A stretch of 64,000 nucleotides of DNA from Streptomyces sp. V4I2 (GTDB lineage Bacteria; Actinomycetota; Actinomycetes; Streptomycetales; Streptomycetaceae). The number at the start of each line of letters is the position of its first letter. The stretch's first letter is position 1. The stretch covers positions 4,836,001-4,900,000 of the forward strand of contig NZ_JAUSZM010000003.1 in NCBI RefSeq assembly GCF_030817655.1, written 5' to 3'. The notes under the pieces were generated by a model, which worked only from the letters and a program-made list of their open reading frames with translations, did not search any database and was not told the origin of the DNA. This document shows positions 1 through 9,318 of this stretch, piece by piece. The position numbers and the translations under genes were made by a program.

Positions 1-1
1 C

Positions 2-586
2 ATCATCGACCCGCGGCGCATGGACGTACCGCTGCCCCGTCTCAGCGTCGACAACTACCACGGCATGCGCCTGGGCACCCAGCACCTGATCGACCTGGGG
101 CACACCCGGATCGCCTACCTCCGCGGCCTGGACGAACTCGAGAGCACGTCCATCCGCTTCCAGGGCTTCCAGGACGCGATGCGGCTCGCCGGGCTGGACG
201 TCGACGAACGGCTCGTCGACTCGTGCGACTTCTCCTATGCCAGCGGCTTCCGCGCCGCCATGCGCCTGATCGCCGATCACCAGCCGACGGCGATCGTCGC
301 CGGCGCCGATCTGCTGGCGCTCGGCGCCGTCGACGCCGCACGGGCGCGCGGCCTCAGCGTGCCCGCCGACCTCTCGGTCGTCGGCTTCGACGACCTCCCA
401 CAGGCGGCGCAGAGCTTCCCCGGCCTGACCACCGTGCGTCAGCCGCTGCACGACATGGGCCAGAAGGCCGCCCGCGCGCTGCTGTCCCTCATCGACGGGC
501 AGAGGCTACTCATGGAGCACATGGAGGTGGGCACCGAACTCGTGGTGCGCAACTCCACCGCCCCCCCCGGCGGCGGCACGGCGTGA
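2..586 (+). CDS. LacI-family transcriptional regulator, C-terminal part (5' end outside window)
   Basis: The reading frame is open from the first bases, so the N-terminal helix-turn-helix lies upstream of the window. What remains is the periplasmic-binding-protein-like effector domain of LacI/GalR regulators. It shows the family's 'GTQHLIDLGHTRIAYLRG' type segment, a central 'AIVAGADLLALGAVDAARARG' type segment and the final 'LSVVGFDDLPQA' region. The protein would bind a sugar and control DNA binding by the missing domain. It points toward position 587 and is the nearest regulator to the downstream sugar locus, but it is separated from it by transposase remnants, so a link to that locus is inference. 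Family call firm; ligand unknown. Confidence 0.9.
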   Translation: MIDPRRMDVPLPRLSVDNYHGMRLGTQHLIDLGHTRIAYLRGLDELESTSIRFQGFQDAMRLAGLDVDERLVDSCDFSYASGFRAAMRLIADHQPTAIVAGADLLALGAVDAARARGLSVPADLSVVGFDDLPQAAQSFPGLTTVRQPLHDMGQKAARALLSLIDGQRLLMEHMEVGTELVVRNSTAPPGGGTA

Positions 587-689
587 CCCTGCGATGCCGC
601 ACCGGCTCGCCGCGAACCAGGCAGGGCGTGAGGGCGGCGCCTGAAGGGCGTCCGCGAACGGGTGACGGCACTCCGCTCCAAACTGTCAC

Positions 690-932
690 CCGGCCGTGGC
701 ATCGGGAACGAAGGGCTCGTCCGGGCTCGTGGGCGAAGGGCGCCCCACGCGTAGGAAGTTGCCGCGCCGGCCCCAGGTGCGGCCCTTGGGCGGACGGCCG
801 GTCACGGCCGCTTCGTCTTCGAAGCAGATGAACGCACCGGTCGCCGCCCGGAGGATTCACCTCCTGCCAGGTCACATCCCGCCATGCGGTGATCGCGTCT
901 TCGTCGCGTTCGGTGGCGGGCCGGGCGGGCAT
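690..932 (-). pseudogene. IS630-family transposase remnant
   Basis: Two minus-strand frames give pieces of one IS630 transposase. The first (about 932 to 850) reads MPARPATERDEDAITAWRD, followed by a Trp-containing stretch, and resembles the end of the N-terminal winged-helix part. After a one-base shift the second (about 845 to 700) reads GAFICFEDEA followed by a Pro/Arg-rich 'RTWGRRG' stretch, the start of the DDE domain. No complete catalytic core remains. With the IS6 scrap that follows, it accounts for most of the gap between the LacI gene and the beta-helix gene. Confidence 0.65.
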
Positions 933-1051
933 CTGCGCCTCTCGTTTACGAGGGTGCGCCGCCCGAGACACTCTGGGTGTGAGACACCCATACAGGTCAC
1001 ATAACGCCGTCCAGCGCGGTCGCGTCCGGCAGATGCACGACCCCGGCCACG

Positions 1052-1174
1052 ACCTCCGGAAAGTGGCTGGAGAACCGGTGGCGGGCCGTCGACCAGGACG
1101 GCAACGTCCTGGACATCCTCGTGCAGAACCGCCGGGACAAGGATCACCAACAGCATCATGAGCGGGACGCCTAG
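1052..1174 (+). pseudogene. IS6-family transposase remnant
   Basis: One short frame, ending at a TAG at 1172, reads KWLENRWRAVDQDGNVLDI and continues with LVQNRRD. This matches the region around the first catalytic Asp of IS6-family DDE transposases (typical 'YLWRAVDQDGNVLDILVQ'). Only about 40 residues remain and no inverted repeats are visible. The remaining bases 1175-1356 show nothing I can identify. Confidence 0.65.
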
Positions 1175-1356
1175 GTCACGCTCGGACATACAGCAGCGAC
1201 GAACGTGGGATCGCCTCGTTACCGGCCTGGACTATGTGTGCGTCGAGACCGGTACCCAGACGCGCTTGAGGCATCGTGGTGCGTCTTGTGAGTGCGGTCC
1301 GACCACCCCGCTCCCGACGAATCCGGAACCCGCCGGGAGCGGGGAGCCGCGGTGGG

Positions 1357-4300
1357 TCACCGCACGTCGAACCGGTCGATCACAAGGTAAGAGCCTCCGG
1401 TCTTGGTGAGGGTGAGGCTGTGTCGCCCTTGGACCAGACCGCTCACGGTGTAGACGGTCTGTTGGACGTGGCGGCTGGCGGCGTTGGCGTTGACGGTGCT
1501 CTGTGAGGCTCCGTCAAGCGAGACCGCGACCGTGCCTTCGTCGGAGTTCGTCTCGGTGACCAGGTCGATTCCGGTGCCGGTGAAGGTGACCGTGACCGAG
1601 TCGCCGTTGACCGTGGCGGCATGGACGTCGTCCTGGTAGTCGCCGAGGCCGCGGTTAGTGTAGGCCCTCCAGGACGGTCCGGTGTAGGTGATGGCGGAGG
1701 CGGTGTCGTTGTACACGCCGGTGACCTCGAAGCCGTCCACAGTGGCGAAGGAGCCGCTGCGCTTCACGACCTGGATGGTGTGGCTGCCTGCGGTCAGACC
1801 GCTCACGCCGTAGACGGTCTGCTGCGCCTGGCGGGTGGTGGCGGAGGTGTCGAACTGGCCCTTGGAGGTGCCGTCGACGAAGACCTCGATCTGGCCCTGG
1901 TCACTGTTCTTCTCCCCGATCACGGAGACCCCGGTGCCGGTGAAGGTCAGGGTGGCGCTGTCGCCGTTGGCCGCGGTGGCGTGCAGGGCGTCGTGGAGGT
2001 CGCCGAGGCCCCGGTAACCGCTGGCGCTCCAGGAACCGGTGTAGCTGATCGCCGTGTCGTCGTCGTCGACCAGGCCGGTGAGCGGCTGGTACGCGGCTGT
2101 CGGTCCGGCCGCGGCGATGATCGCCCGGGCCGCGGCGGGCCAGGCGCCGCCGGAGACGATCGTCGACTGGACCAGGGTGATGTTGGTGCCCCGGTTGTCG
2201 TAATGCGAGCGGTCGGCGTAGTTGTCGTGGATGTTGTTGTCGTGGATGGTCGGCGTCCACATGCCGACCCAGTTGCCCCCTCCGAGGCGCACGACGTTGT
2301 CGTGGGTGTTCCAGTAGGAGCTGCCCTCGTCGTGGTAGAGCACCTGGTTGGTGTGGTTGGTCACCTCCAGCAGGTTGCCCGAGGTCACGGAGGTGGCGGA
2401 GCCGTCGCCGTTGCCCTGGCCGCCGTTGGTGTAGATCGGGCCGCCGTCGTGCAGCACGTTCATCACGTCGTGGACGTGGTTGTTCAGGATCTGGTTGTGA
2501 CCGGCGTAGATCGTGCCGTGACGGCAGGTGGTCAGGCCCTGGGCCGACTGCATGCTGCATGGGGAGGCGTAGCCCCAGCCCCAGCCGAGCGATATCCCGG
2601 AGTACGGAGTGTGGCCGATGTCGTTGTTCGCGATGGTCAGATCGCGGGTGTAGCCACCCCAGATGCCGACCGCGTCGCGGTAGTCCAGGGCGACGTGTTC
2701 GATCCAGTTCTGCGAGATGGTGTCGCCGGTGGTCATCCGGGCGGTGTCGGTGAGGTAGTAGTCGTCGACCTCGCCGGCGTAGACGCCGCCGCCGGAGGTG
2801 TCGTGGATGTAGTTGCCGGTGACCGCGGTGTTCTGCGTACCGTCGGCCAGGTCGACGCCGTTGCCGCCGGTGTGGGTGATCTCGTTGCCGGTGAAGCCGA
2901 TGCGGGAGCCACGGTGGATCTGGACGGCCGCCGGGATGCGGAGCGGGGCCTGGGTGTCGGCGTCCCAGAGCACGCCGGCCTGGTTGTCGATGTAGCCGAC
3001 GGTGGAGGGCAGCTTCCAGGTGGTGTAGGCGAAGGTGAGGCCCTGGAAGGTGATGTCGTGGACCGGGGCCATGGTGTCGGGGATGACGGTGAAGCCGTCG
3101 ATCACCATGTAGGTGCCACCGGTCTTGACCAGCTTGACGGTGTGCTGGCCCTTGGTCAGGCCGGACACGGAGGCGACGACCTGCTGGGCGAGCCTGGTGG
3201 AGCCGGCCGCGGTCACGCTCTGGGTCTTGGTGCCGTCGACGTAGACGTCGATGCCGCCCCCGTCGGTGTTGACCTCGGAGAGTACGTCCAGGCCGGTGCC
3301 GGTGAAGGTGTAGCTCACCGAGTCGCCGTTGGCGGTGGTGGCGTGCACGTCGGCGTAAAGGTCACCGTAGGGGCGGCCGGTGGAGGTGGTCCAGGCGCCG
3401 GTGTAGGTGACGCCCGGGTCGCTGTCGTTGACCGGGGTCAGGTGTCCTGGGGTTCCGCTCGCGTCCACCAGCTTCTCCAGGACGGGAAGTTCCACGTCCG
3501 CGGTGCTGAGATCCTCACCCGTGCGCGGCATGTAGTAGACGTAGCCGGCCGCACTGTCCAGATAGAACTCGCCCTTCTGGTCGAGCAGCTGGTAGGCGTT
3601 CTCCACCCAGGTGACGCCGCCCAGCTTGGGCAGGCCGGCACCGTTGAAGGGGAAGCCCCGGTTGACCACCGAGGTGTTGTTGTTCACGAAGCAGGCAGGG
3701 GCGACGTTCAGGCTGGACCCACCACCGCTGGGCACGGTGATGCTCGCCAGCGGGCACCTCATGTGCTTCCAGTCCTTGTCGTACGCGACCTCGACCGAGG
3801 ATGTGTTGGTGAACGACGCGTAGGAGGTGTCGCTGGTGGTGAAGCTGGACCCGCTGAGGGTGAAGCCTCCCGGGTTGAGCGGGCCGCGGGCCCGCTGGGC
3901 GCGCACCCCGTCGACGAACAGCTGGCGGCTCTGCGTGCCGACCGGCACCGAGGCGCGGTAGATGTTCTTGGCGCTGTCGTACACCGAGAACCCGGTGACC
4001 TTCCGGGCGCCGTTGAATACCGGCTTCTCGCCCGGATAGGCGGCGTAGACGACCTTGTAGCCGTTCTTTCCGGAGTCCGAGGGCCCGAGGGTGAACGCCT
4101 CCGACAGCCGGTAGGTGCCTCCGCGGAGAGAGACGTCGATGTCGGCGGCCATCCCGGAGACCAGGTCCCGCACCTTGCTCTTGGCGCCGTCCAGGCTGCA
4201 GGGCGCGCTGAGCGTGCAGGCGGTGCCCGAGCCGGTGGGCGACGCGTACAGCAGGGTCGGCGTGGCGGCGGACGCTGGGGGGATCGCGACCGCGAGCGCG

Positions 4301-4362
4301 GCGATCAGCACGGCGCCTACCGTGCCGATACCGCGGACGGATCTGCGGCGGAACAGCAGCAT
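1357..4362 (-). CDS. Secreted right-handed parallel beta-helix protein with three repeated binding modules
   Basis: A 1001-residue protein starting at ATG 4362 behind the ribosome site GAAGGAG. Residues 1-33 form a Sec signal peptide (Arg-rich start, hydrophobic core, ASA-A cleavage region). The 'YASPTGSG' and 'LRGGTYRLSEAFTLGPSDSG' segments and the Asn/Gly-rich 'ITHTGGNGVDL', 'IHDTSGGGVYAG' and 'NDIGHTPYSGISLGWGWG' rungs are typical of pectate-lyase-like parallel beta-helix glycosidases, including GH141-type enzymes. A module of about 110 residues occurs three times: once inserted within the N-terminal half (about 305-430) and twice in tandem at the C-terminus (about 770-885 and 887-1001). 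Each copy has DSVxxTFTGTG and ends in an IDxFxV motif. These look like beta-sandwich carbohydrate-binding modules. The position downstream of a fucose-type transporter suggests that it attacks a fucose-containing polysaccharide, which is inference. Confidence 0.85.
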   Translation of the reverse strand: MLLFRRRSVRGIGTVGAVLIAALAVAIPPASAATPTLLYASPTGSGTACTLSAPCSLDGAKSKVRDLVSGMAADIDVSLRGGTYRLSEAFTLGPSDSGKNGYKVVYAAYPGEKPVFNGARKVTGFSVYDSAKNIYRASVPVGTQSRQLFVDGVRAQRARGPLNPGGFTLSGSSFTTSDTSYASFTNTSSVEVAYDKDWKHMRCPLASITVPSGGGSSLNVAPACFVNNNTSVVNRGFPFNGAGLPKLGGVTWVENAYQLLDQKGEFYLDSAAGYVYYMPRTGEDLSTADVELPVLEKLVDASGTPGHLTPVNDSDPGVTYTGAWTTSTGRPYGDLYADVHATTANGDSVSYTFTGTGLDVLSEVNTDGGGIDVYVDGTKTQSVTAAGSTRLAQQVVASVSGLTKGQHTVKLVKTGGTYMVIDGFTVIPDTMAPVHDITFQGLTFAYTTWKLPSTVGYIDNQAGVLWDADTQAPLRIPAAVQIHRGSRIGFTGNEITHTGGNGVDLADGTQNTAVTGNYIHDTSGGGVYAGEVDDYYLTDTARMTTGDTISQNWIEHVALDYRDAVGIWGGYTRDLTIANNDIGHTPYSGISLGWGWGYASPCSMQSAQGLTTCRHGTIYAGHNQILNNHVHDVMNVLHDGGPIYTNGGQGNGDGSATSVTSGNLLEVTNHTNQVLYHDEGSSYWNTHDNVVRLGGGNWVGMWTPTIHDNNIHDNYADRSHYDNRGTNITLVQSTIVSGGAWPAAARAIIAAAGPTAAYQPLTGLVDDDDTAISYTGSWSASGYRGLGDLHDALHATAANGDSATLTFTGTGVSVIGEKNSDQGQIEVFVDGTSKGQFDTSATTRQAQQTVYGVSGLTAGSHTIQVVKRSGSFATVDGFEVTGVYNDTASAITYTGPSWRAYTNRGLGDYQDDVHAATVNGDSVTVTFTGTGIDLVTETNSDEGTVAVSLDGASQSTVNANAASRHVQQTVYTVSGLVQGRHSLTLTKTGGSYLVIDRFDVR

Positions 4363-4737
4363 TGATGCTCCTTCAGGAGAGTGCGGTTGCGACCCGTTGG
4401 AGGACGCGACAGGGGTTGAACGTCATGTGCTGGCTATGACTGGTCGGGGGCGGGCAAGAGCTGAGGGCCACAAGGGTCGGGGGACTTTCGGCGGCCATAC
4501 GGAACAGCGAGGGAAGGAATCCGAAAGCCCGGACACCACTCTCTGGTGTGCCGGTACCCCGGCGGGGTCCGGGCGGGGGTCTGCGGGGCGCACGACGGGC
4601 GCGTCGTCCCGCCGCCGAAGCCCGGGCAAGGCCCCCGGCCCGACGCGGGCGGCGGCTTCCTTCTCCCGGCAGGGGCAGGCGTGGCTGCGGCAGTCCGTGG
4701 TCTGTCCGGCAGCAGGTTCTCGGGGAGCTCCGACGTC
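4363..4737. other. Intergenic region upstream of the beta-helix gene
   Basis: A 375-base gap between the GntR-type regulator stop and the start of the beta-helix gene, both on the minus strand. It holds the GAAGGAG ribosome site just before 4362. I see no convincing coding frame and no copy of the ACATCNGATGT palindrome found near other sugar genes here. A promoter for the beta-helix gene is likely but not resolved. Confidence 0.5.
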
Positions 4738-5442
4738 TCACCCATCGGGGCCCTGGGGAGCTTTGTCCGCACCGAGGCTCCTCGCCAGCCACTGCTCGAC
4801 GGCGGCGACATGGACCGTAGCGGCGGAGACAGCGAGGAGTGCGTCCCGTGTCCGGAGGGCACGGAAGATTTCCTCGTGCTCGTGGTGCGCGTTTTCCAGA
4901 GCCTGCTGGATCTGACTGCCCCGCACGATCCGCACCCGCTGGGTACGGGTGGAGAGCACCCGCAGCAACATGGAGAGGACCGGGTTGCCGACCGCTTCCA
5001 CGATCCGCAGATGGAACTCGATGTCGTGGGCGACGAATTCCTCGACGGTGGCCGCGGCCCGGCACTGGTCGAGTATGCCGCGCAGCGCCTGGAGGTCCTC
5101 GGGGGTCAGCAGGGCCGCGGACAGCCCGGTCGCCTGCGGTTCCAGGAGTCGGCGCACCTGGAGCAGTTGCAGGGCGGTCCGCCCCTGGGAGACGTCGGCG
5201 GCGAAGGACAGCGTTTCGAGGAGCAGGTGGGGTTCCAGGCTCGACACATAGGTACCGTCGCCCTGCCGGGCCACGAGGATCCGCATGGCGGTCAGCGCCC
5301 GGACCGCCTCGCGCAGCGAGTTGCGGGACAGGCCGAGCTGGTCCGCGAGGTCGTCCTCCCTGGGCAGGCGGGAGCCCGGGGCGAGATCACCCCGCACGAT
5401 CATGGCCTTGATCTGGTCCATCGCCTCGTCGGTCAGCGCCAT
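4738..5442 (-). CDS. GntR-family transcriptional regulator, FCD type
   Basis: A 234-residue protein. The start at ATG 5442 (MALTDEAMDQIK) is preferred over ATG 5457 because GAAAGG lies correctly before it. Residues 8-70 are the GntR winged helix ('GDLAPGSRLPREDDLADQLG', 'SRNSLREAVRAL', 'GDGTYV'). The rest is the all-helical FCD effector domain with its metal-binding pattern (D in 'VAHDIEFH' and later His residues in 'HHEHEEIF'). FCD regulators usually answer sugar acids or related metabolites. The gene follows the ABC permease by 83 bases on the same strand, so it is probably the locus-specific regulator of the fucose-type transporter and operon. That role is inference. Confidence 0.93.
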   Translation of the reverse strand: MALTDEAMDQIKAMIVRGDLAPGSRLPREDDLADQLGLSRNSLREAVRALTAMRILVARQGDGTYVSSLEPHLLLETLSFAADVSQGRTALQLLQVRRLLEPQATGLSAALLTPEDLQALRGILDQCRAAATVEEFVAHDIEFHLRIVEAVGNPVLSMLLRVLSTRTQRVRIVRGSQIQQALENAHHEHEEIFRALRTRDALLAVSAATVHVAAVEQWLARSLGADKAPQGPDG

Positions 5443-5525
5443 GGGGGTGCCTTTCATGCCGGGCGGACAGGGGCGGCTCCGCGCGAGCCCTGGCGGGGTC
5501 CGGGGGGAGCCGCGTCGCATGGCGT

Positions 5526-6569
5526 CTACTCCTGCTTCTCGCCGGAGGCGAAGCGGGAGATGATCAGCGCGACGATGATGATGGCCCCGTTGAGGAACTG
5601 GTTCCACAGCGGCGGCACGCCCGCCAGGGTCATGACGTTGACGACGAGTTGCAGGGTCAGGACACCGGTGAGGGCGCCGAACACGGACCCCTTGCCGCCG
5701 TTGAGGCTGACCCCGCCGATGACGGTCGCGGCGAAGACCTGGAAGATCCAGCCGCTGCCCTGGGTGGCGGAGATGGAGCCGTAGTGGCCGCTGTAGAGGA
5801 TGCCGGCGAACGCGGCGAGCACGCTGCCGAGGATGAGGACGATCCATACGATCCGGTCGACGCGGATGCCGGCGGTGCGGGCGGCCTCGGAGTTGCCGCC
5901 GATCGCGTAGAGCGCCCGCCCGTGGCGCAGCCAGGCCAGGGCGCTGCTGCCGAGTGCGAACAGCAGTGCGCAGATCCAGATGGCTGCCGGCACGCCCAGC
6001 CAGGCTGTCTTGCCGAGGTAGGTGAAGGAGGAGGGCAGGTCCACGATGGACTGGCCCTCGGACAGCGCCACCTGGAGGCCGCGCAGCATGGTGAGGCCGC
6101 CGAGGGTGACGATGAACCCGTTCAGGCGGAGCTTGAGGATGAGGAAGCCGTTGACGGCGCCGATCAGTGCTCCGACGAGCAGGCACAGCGGTATCGCCGT
6201 CCACTCGGGGAACAGCCCGAGCCCGGTGAAGCGTCCTCCGGTGCTGGGCAGCACCAGCCACACGGCGATGACGGGGGCGACACCGATCGTGGACTCCAGC
6301 GACAGGTCCATCCGCCCGCAGATCAGGATCAGCGCGGTGGCGAGGACCAGGAGGCTCAGCTCCGTGGACTGCTGGGCCACGCCGATGAGGTTGTCGGCGG
6401 TGAGGAAGGCCGGCGAGACGATGAACCCGATCAGGCCCAGCACCAGGATGGCGGGGACGAGCGACAGTTCTCGGAATCTGCCGAGGTGGAGGCCGCGGCG
6501 GGGGGCGGTCTCGGTGGCGGGCTGCTTCTCCGCCACGGTGGCTTCGGTGACGTCTGTGGTGGCGGACAT
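5526..6569 (-). CDS. Sugar ABC transporter permease (RbsC-like)
   Basis: A 347-residue integral membrane protein of the BPD_transp_2 family, with about ten hydrophobic segments and the conserved 'GRMDLSLESTIG' and 'GGNSEAARTAGI' regions of ribose/xylose-type permeases. The start at ATG 6569 lies two bases after the stop codon of the ATPase gene, so translation is coupled. The cytoplasmic N-terminus (residues 1-30) is Thr/Ala-rich and the C-terminus is short and charged. It works with the ATPase at 6572-8164 and the lipoprotein at 8263-9318. The neighbourhood suggests L-fucose or a related 6-deoxy-sugar as substrate, which the sequence alone cannot prove. Confidence 0.93.
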   Translation of the reverse strand: MSATTDVTEATVAEKQPATETAPRRGLHLGRFRELSLVPAILVLGLIGFIVSPAFLTADNLIGVAQQSTELSLLVLATALILICGRMDLSLESTIGVAPVIAVWLVLPSTGGRFTGLGLFPEWTAIPLCLLVGALIGAVNGFLILKLRLNGFIVTLGGLTMLRGLQVALSEGQSIVDLPSSFTYLGKTAWLGVPAAIWICALLFALGSSALAWLRHGRALYAIGGNSEAARTAGIRVDRIVWIVLILGSVLAAFAGILYSGHYGSISATQGSGWIFQVFAATVIGGVSLNGGKGSVFGALTGVLTLQLVVNVMTLAGVPPLWNQFLNGAIIIVALIISRFASGEKQE

Positions 6570-6571
6570 GG

Positions 6572-8164
6572 CTACCTTCCGTGCTCGTGTCGCGAGGCGT
6601 CGGTCTGTTCGGTGGGGGATGCGGTTGGCGTTCCCGACACGCCTTCCATGGCAGCGACCAGGTGTTCGTCCTTCCAGCCGCGGTCGAACTCCGCGACCAC
6701 CCGCCCGTGGAACATGACGATCACGCGGTCGCACACCTTGAGGTCGTCCAGCTCGTCGGAGACGATCAGGGCCGCCTTCCCGCCGTCGGCGACCTGGCGG
6801 ATCCGGCCGAGGAGGAACTCCTTGGACTTGACGTCGACCCCGTTGGTGGGCCGGATGGCCACCAGGACCTGCGGGTCGGTGGCCAGCGCGCGGGCGACGA
6901 CGACCTTCTGCTGGTTGCCGCCGGACAGGGCGGAGACCGGGGTCGCGGCCCCCGGCGTCTTGATGTCGAGGCCCTGGATCATGCGCTGGGCGAAGGACCT
7001 GGTGCGTGAGGGCAGCACGGTGCCGAACGGCCCAAGCTGGTCGGTGACCGTCAGTGTCGCGTTCTCCGCGACACTGCGGTTGTTGACCAGGCCCTGGAGG
7101 TGGCGGTCCTCGGGGACCAGCCCGACCCCCGCGGCGAGCGCCCTCGGCACACTGCCGCTACGGACCTCATGGCCGCCCACCGAGATCCGGCCGGCGTCGG
7201 GGCGATGCAGACCTGCGACGGTCTCGCCCAACTGCACGTTTCCGCTGGCGGCGGCACCGGCCAGCCCCACCACTTCGCCCGCTCGCACGGACAGGGACAG
7301 GTCCCGGCAGGCGTCGGACAGGGTCAGGCCCTCGATCGTCAGCAGCTCCTCGGCGTCGGGCCGCACGGACGCGGAGCCGGCCGCGGCCGCCGCGGAAGCC
7401 GTCTCACCGGTCATGGCTTCCACCAGGGCCTGGTGGCCGAGTTCGGCCACGGGCGCGGTCAGGATATGGGCCGCGTCCCGGTAGACGGTGACCGTGGCGC
7501 AGAGGTCGTAGACCTCCTGCAGATGGTGGGAGATGAACAGGAAGGCGACACCCTGCCGCTGGAGATCGCGGAGCTTGTCGAAGAGACGCGCTATGCCGCG
7601 GGCGTCCAGCTTCGCGGTCGGCTCGTCGAGGATGATGAAACGGGCGCCGAAGGACAGCGCCCGGGCGATCTCGATGAACTGGCGCTGCTCGACCGTGAGG
7701 TCCCGGGCCCGGGCGGTGGGGTCGATGTCCACGCCGTACTCGCCGAGGAGCTGTTCGGCCCGCTGCCGTAGCTGCTTCCAGCGGATGGGCCGCAGTGCGG
7801 CGGGGCTCTGCCGGTCCAGGAAGAGGTTCTCCGCCACGCTCAGCTCTTGGATGATCGTGGACCGCTGGTAGACGCAGGCGACGCGGGAGCGCCAGGCGTC
7901 GGTGTCGCCGAAAGCGGGTGCCGTTTCGCCCGAGAAGCGCAGCGACCCGGTGTCCGGCTGCTGGCGGCCGGTGAGGATGGACACGAGCGTGGACTTGCCC
8001 GCGCCGTTGCGTCCGACCAAGGCGTGCGACTCGCCCGGGGCGATGGTGATGCGGGCGTCGCGCAGCGCGACGGTGGCGCCGAATCGTTTGCTGATACCGG
8101 TCGCCTCGGCCACCGGGGCCTGGCCGCGCGTGCCGTTCGCCGGGGCGGTCGCGGTGTCCGCCAT
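6572..8164 (-). CDS. Sugar ABC transporter ATP-binding protein with two nucleotide-binding domains
   Basis: A 530-residue RbsA/MglA-type ATPase. The first NBD carries Walker A GRNGAGKST and a degenerate signature region ('LTVEQRQFIEIARAL') with Walker B 'FIILDEPTA'. The second has a weak Walker A ('GAAASGNVQ') but a clear LSGGNQQK signature and 'VLVAIRPTNGVDV', the asymmetry usual in this family. ATG 8164 (MADTATAP) is the start that fits the family length. The same frame stays open far upstream, but that stretch has no family similarity and covers the lipoprotein gene. It energises import through the adjoining permease. Confidence 0.93.
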   Translation of the reverse strand: MADTATAPANGTRGQAPVAEATGISKRFGATVALRDARITIAPGESHALVGRNGAGKSTLVSILTGRQQPDTGSLRFSGETAPAFGDTDAWRSRVACVYQRSTIIQELSVAENLFLDRQSPAALRPIRWKQLRQRAEQLLGEYGVDIDPTARARDLTVEQRQFIEIARALSFGARFIILDEPTAKLDARGIARLFDKLRDLQRQGVAFLFISHHLQEVYDLCATVTVYRDAAHILTAPVAELGHQALVEAMTGETASAAAAAGSASVRPDAEELLTIEGLTLSDACRDLSLSVRAGEVVGLAGAAASGNVQLGETVAGLHRPDAGRISVGGHEVRSGSVPRALAAGVGLVPEDRHLQGLVNNRSVAENATLTVTDQLGPFGTVLPSRTRSFAQRMIQGLDIKTPGAATPVSALSGGNQQKVVVARALATDPQVLVAIRPTNGVDVKSKEFLLGRIRQVADGGKAALIVSDELDDLKVCDRVIVMFHGRVVAEFDRGWKDEHLVAAMEGVSGTPTASPTEQTDASRHEHGR

Positions 8165-8262
8165 GGTGGATACCGTCCTTGTGTACGAGTACGGGGGATG
8201 TGTCGAGCGAGGCGGAGGGACGAGATCCTGCCCGTCCCTCCGCTCAGCCGTCGGCCGGTCGG

Positions 8263-9318
8263 TCACCGGCTGATGTTGTTGCCCCACAGGGACGTGTCGT
8301 CCACGGTCTTCTTGGTCACCAGGGGCGCGGGCAGCTGGTCTTCCAGGCCGTTGGGGAGCTTGATGATGGTGGAGCCGTGGTCCGTCGCACCCGGCTTGAA
8401 CGTCTTGCCCTCGGCCGCGGCCTGCGCGTAGAAGAGCGCGTACTTGGCGTAGAGGTCGGCGGGCTGGGAGATGGTGGCGTCGATCTGGCCCTTGCGGATC
8501 GCGTCGAACTCCTGCGGGATGCCGTCGTTGGAGACGATGCTGATGTGGCCCTTCTCGCCGGCCGGCTTGAGCAGGCCCTTCTGCTGCAGCAGCGCCAGGG
8601 TCGGTTGCAGGAAGACGCCGCCGGCCTGCATGTAGATGCCGTTGAGGTCGGGGTGCTGGGCGAGCAGGCTCTGCAGCTTGGCGGAGGCGACGTCGCCCTT
8701 CCAGTCGGTGGGCAGCTCGAAGACAGTGATCTTCGGGAACTTCTCCTTCATGCACGCGGCGAACGCTTCGGAGCGGTCGCGTCCGTTGATGGAGTCCAGG
8801 GCGCCCTGGAGTTCTGCCACCTTGCCCGTGCCGCCCAGCTGCTTGCCGAGGAACTCGCACGCCTTGGTGCCGTAGGCCCTGTTGTCGGCGCGTACGACCA
8901 TGTAGACATCGCCCTTGTCGGGTCTGGTGTCGACGCTCACGACCGGGATCTTCTTCGCCGCGAGGGCGTCGAGGGTGGAGGCGATGGCGCCGGTGTCCTG
9001 GGGCGCCATGACCACGGCCTTGGCCCCGGTGTTCTCGAAGACCTGGACGTTGGCGACCAGCTTGGTGACGTCGTTCTGCGAGTTGCTCAGCGGCAGTGCC
9101 TTGATGCCGTCCTTGTCGATGTCCTTCTTCACGTAGTCCGCGTAGGAGTTCCAGAAGTCGGAGTCCGAACGGGGCAGGTCGATGCCGATGGCCGGCTTGT
9201 CGCCGCCCGAGGTCTGGGTGGAGGCCGTGCTCTCCCGGTTGCAGGCGGTGGCGAGGGCCAGCACCGCGAGGACGGCGGTGGCGGCTGCGGCGGTGGAGCG
9301 GGTACGAGCGAGCTTCAT
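8263..9318 (-). CDS. Sugar ABC transporter substrate-binding lipoprotein
   Basis: A 351-residue protein with a signal peptide ending in the lipobox LATAC, so it is lipid-anchored on the outer face of the membrane. The body is a type-I periplasmic-binding fold (Peripla_BP_4, RbsB-like): 'IGIDLPRSDSDFWNSY', 'VVMAPQDTGAI', 'VVSVDT' and 'ISIVSNDGIPQEFDAI'. It is first in a minus-strand unit with the ATPase and permease, separated from the ATPase by about 100 bases. Upstream is an 840-base divergent region shared with the fucose-type operon. Ligand assignment (L-fucose or a related deoxy-sugar) rests on neighbours only. Confidence 0.93.
   Translation of the reverse strand: MKLARTRSTAAAATAVLAVLALATACNRESTASTQTSGGDKPAIGIDLPRSDSDFWNSYADYVKKDIDKDGIKALPLSNSQNDVTKLVANVQVFENTGAKAVVMAPQDTGAIASTLDALAAKKIPVVSVDTRPDKGDVYMVVRADNRAYGTKACEFLGKQLGGTGKVAELQGALDSINGRDRSEAFAACMKEKFPKITVFELPTDWKGDVASAKLQSLLAQHPDLNGIYMQAGGVFLQPTLALLQQKGLLKPAGEKGHISIVSNDGIPQEFDAIRKGQIDATISQPADLYAKYALFYAQAAAEGKTFKPGATDHGSTIIKLPNGLEDQLPAPLVTKKTVDDTSLWGNNISR

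Noticed and set aside
1621..4365. 914-codon open frame on the plus strand
   Set aside because: It is the antisense shadow of the secreted beta-helix gene; the minus strand has a signal peptide, ribosome site and family motifs.
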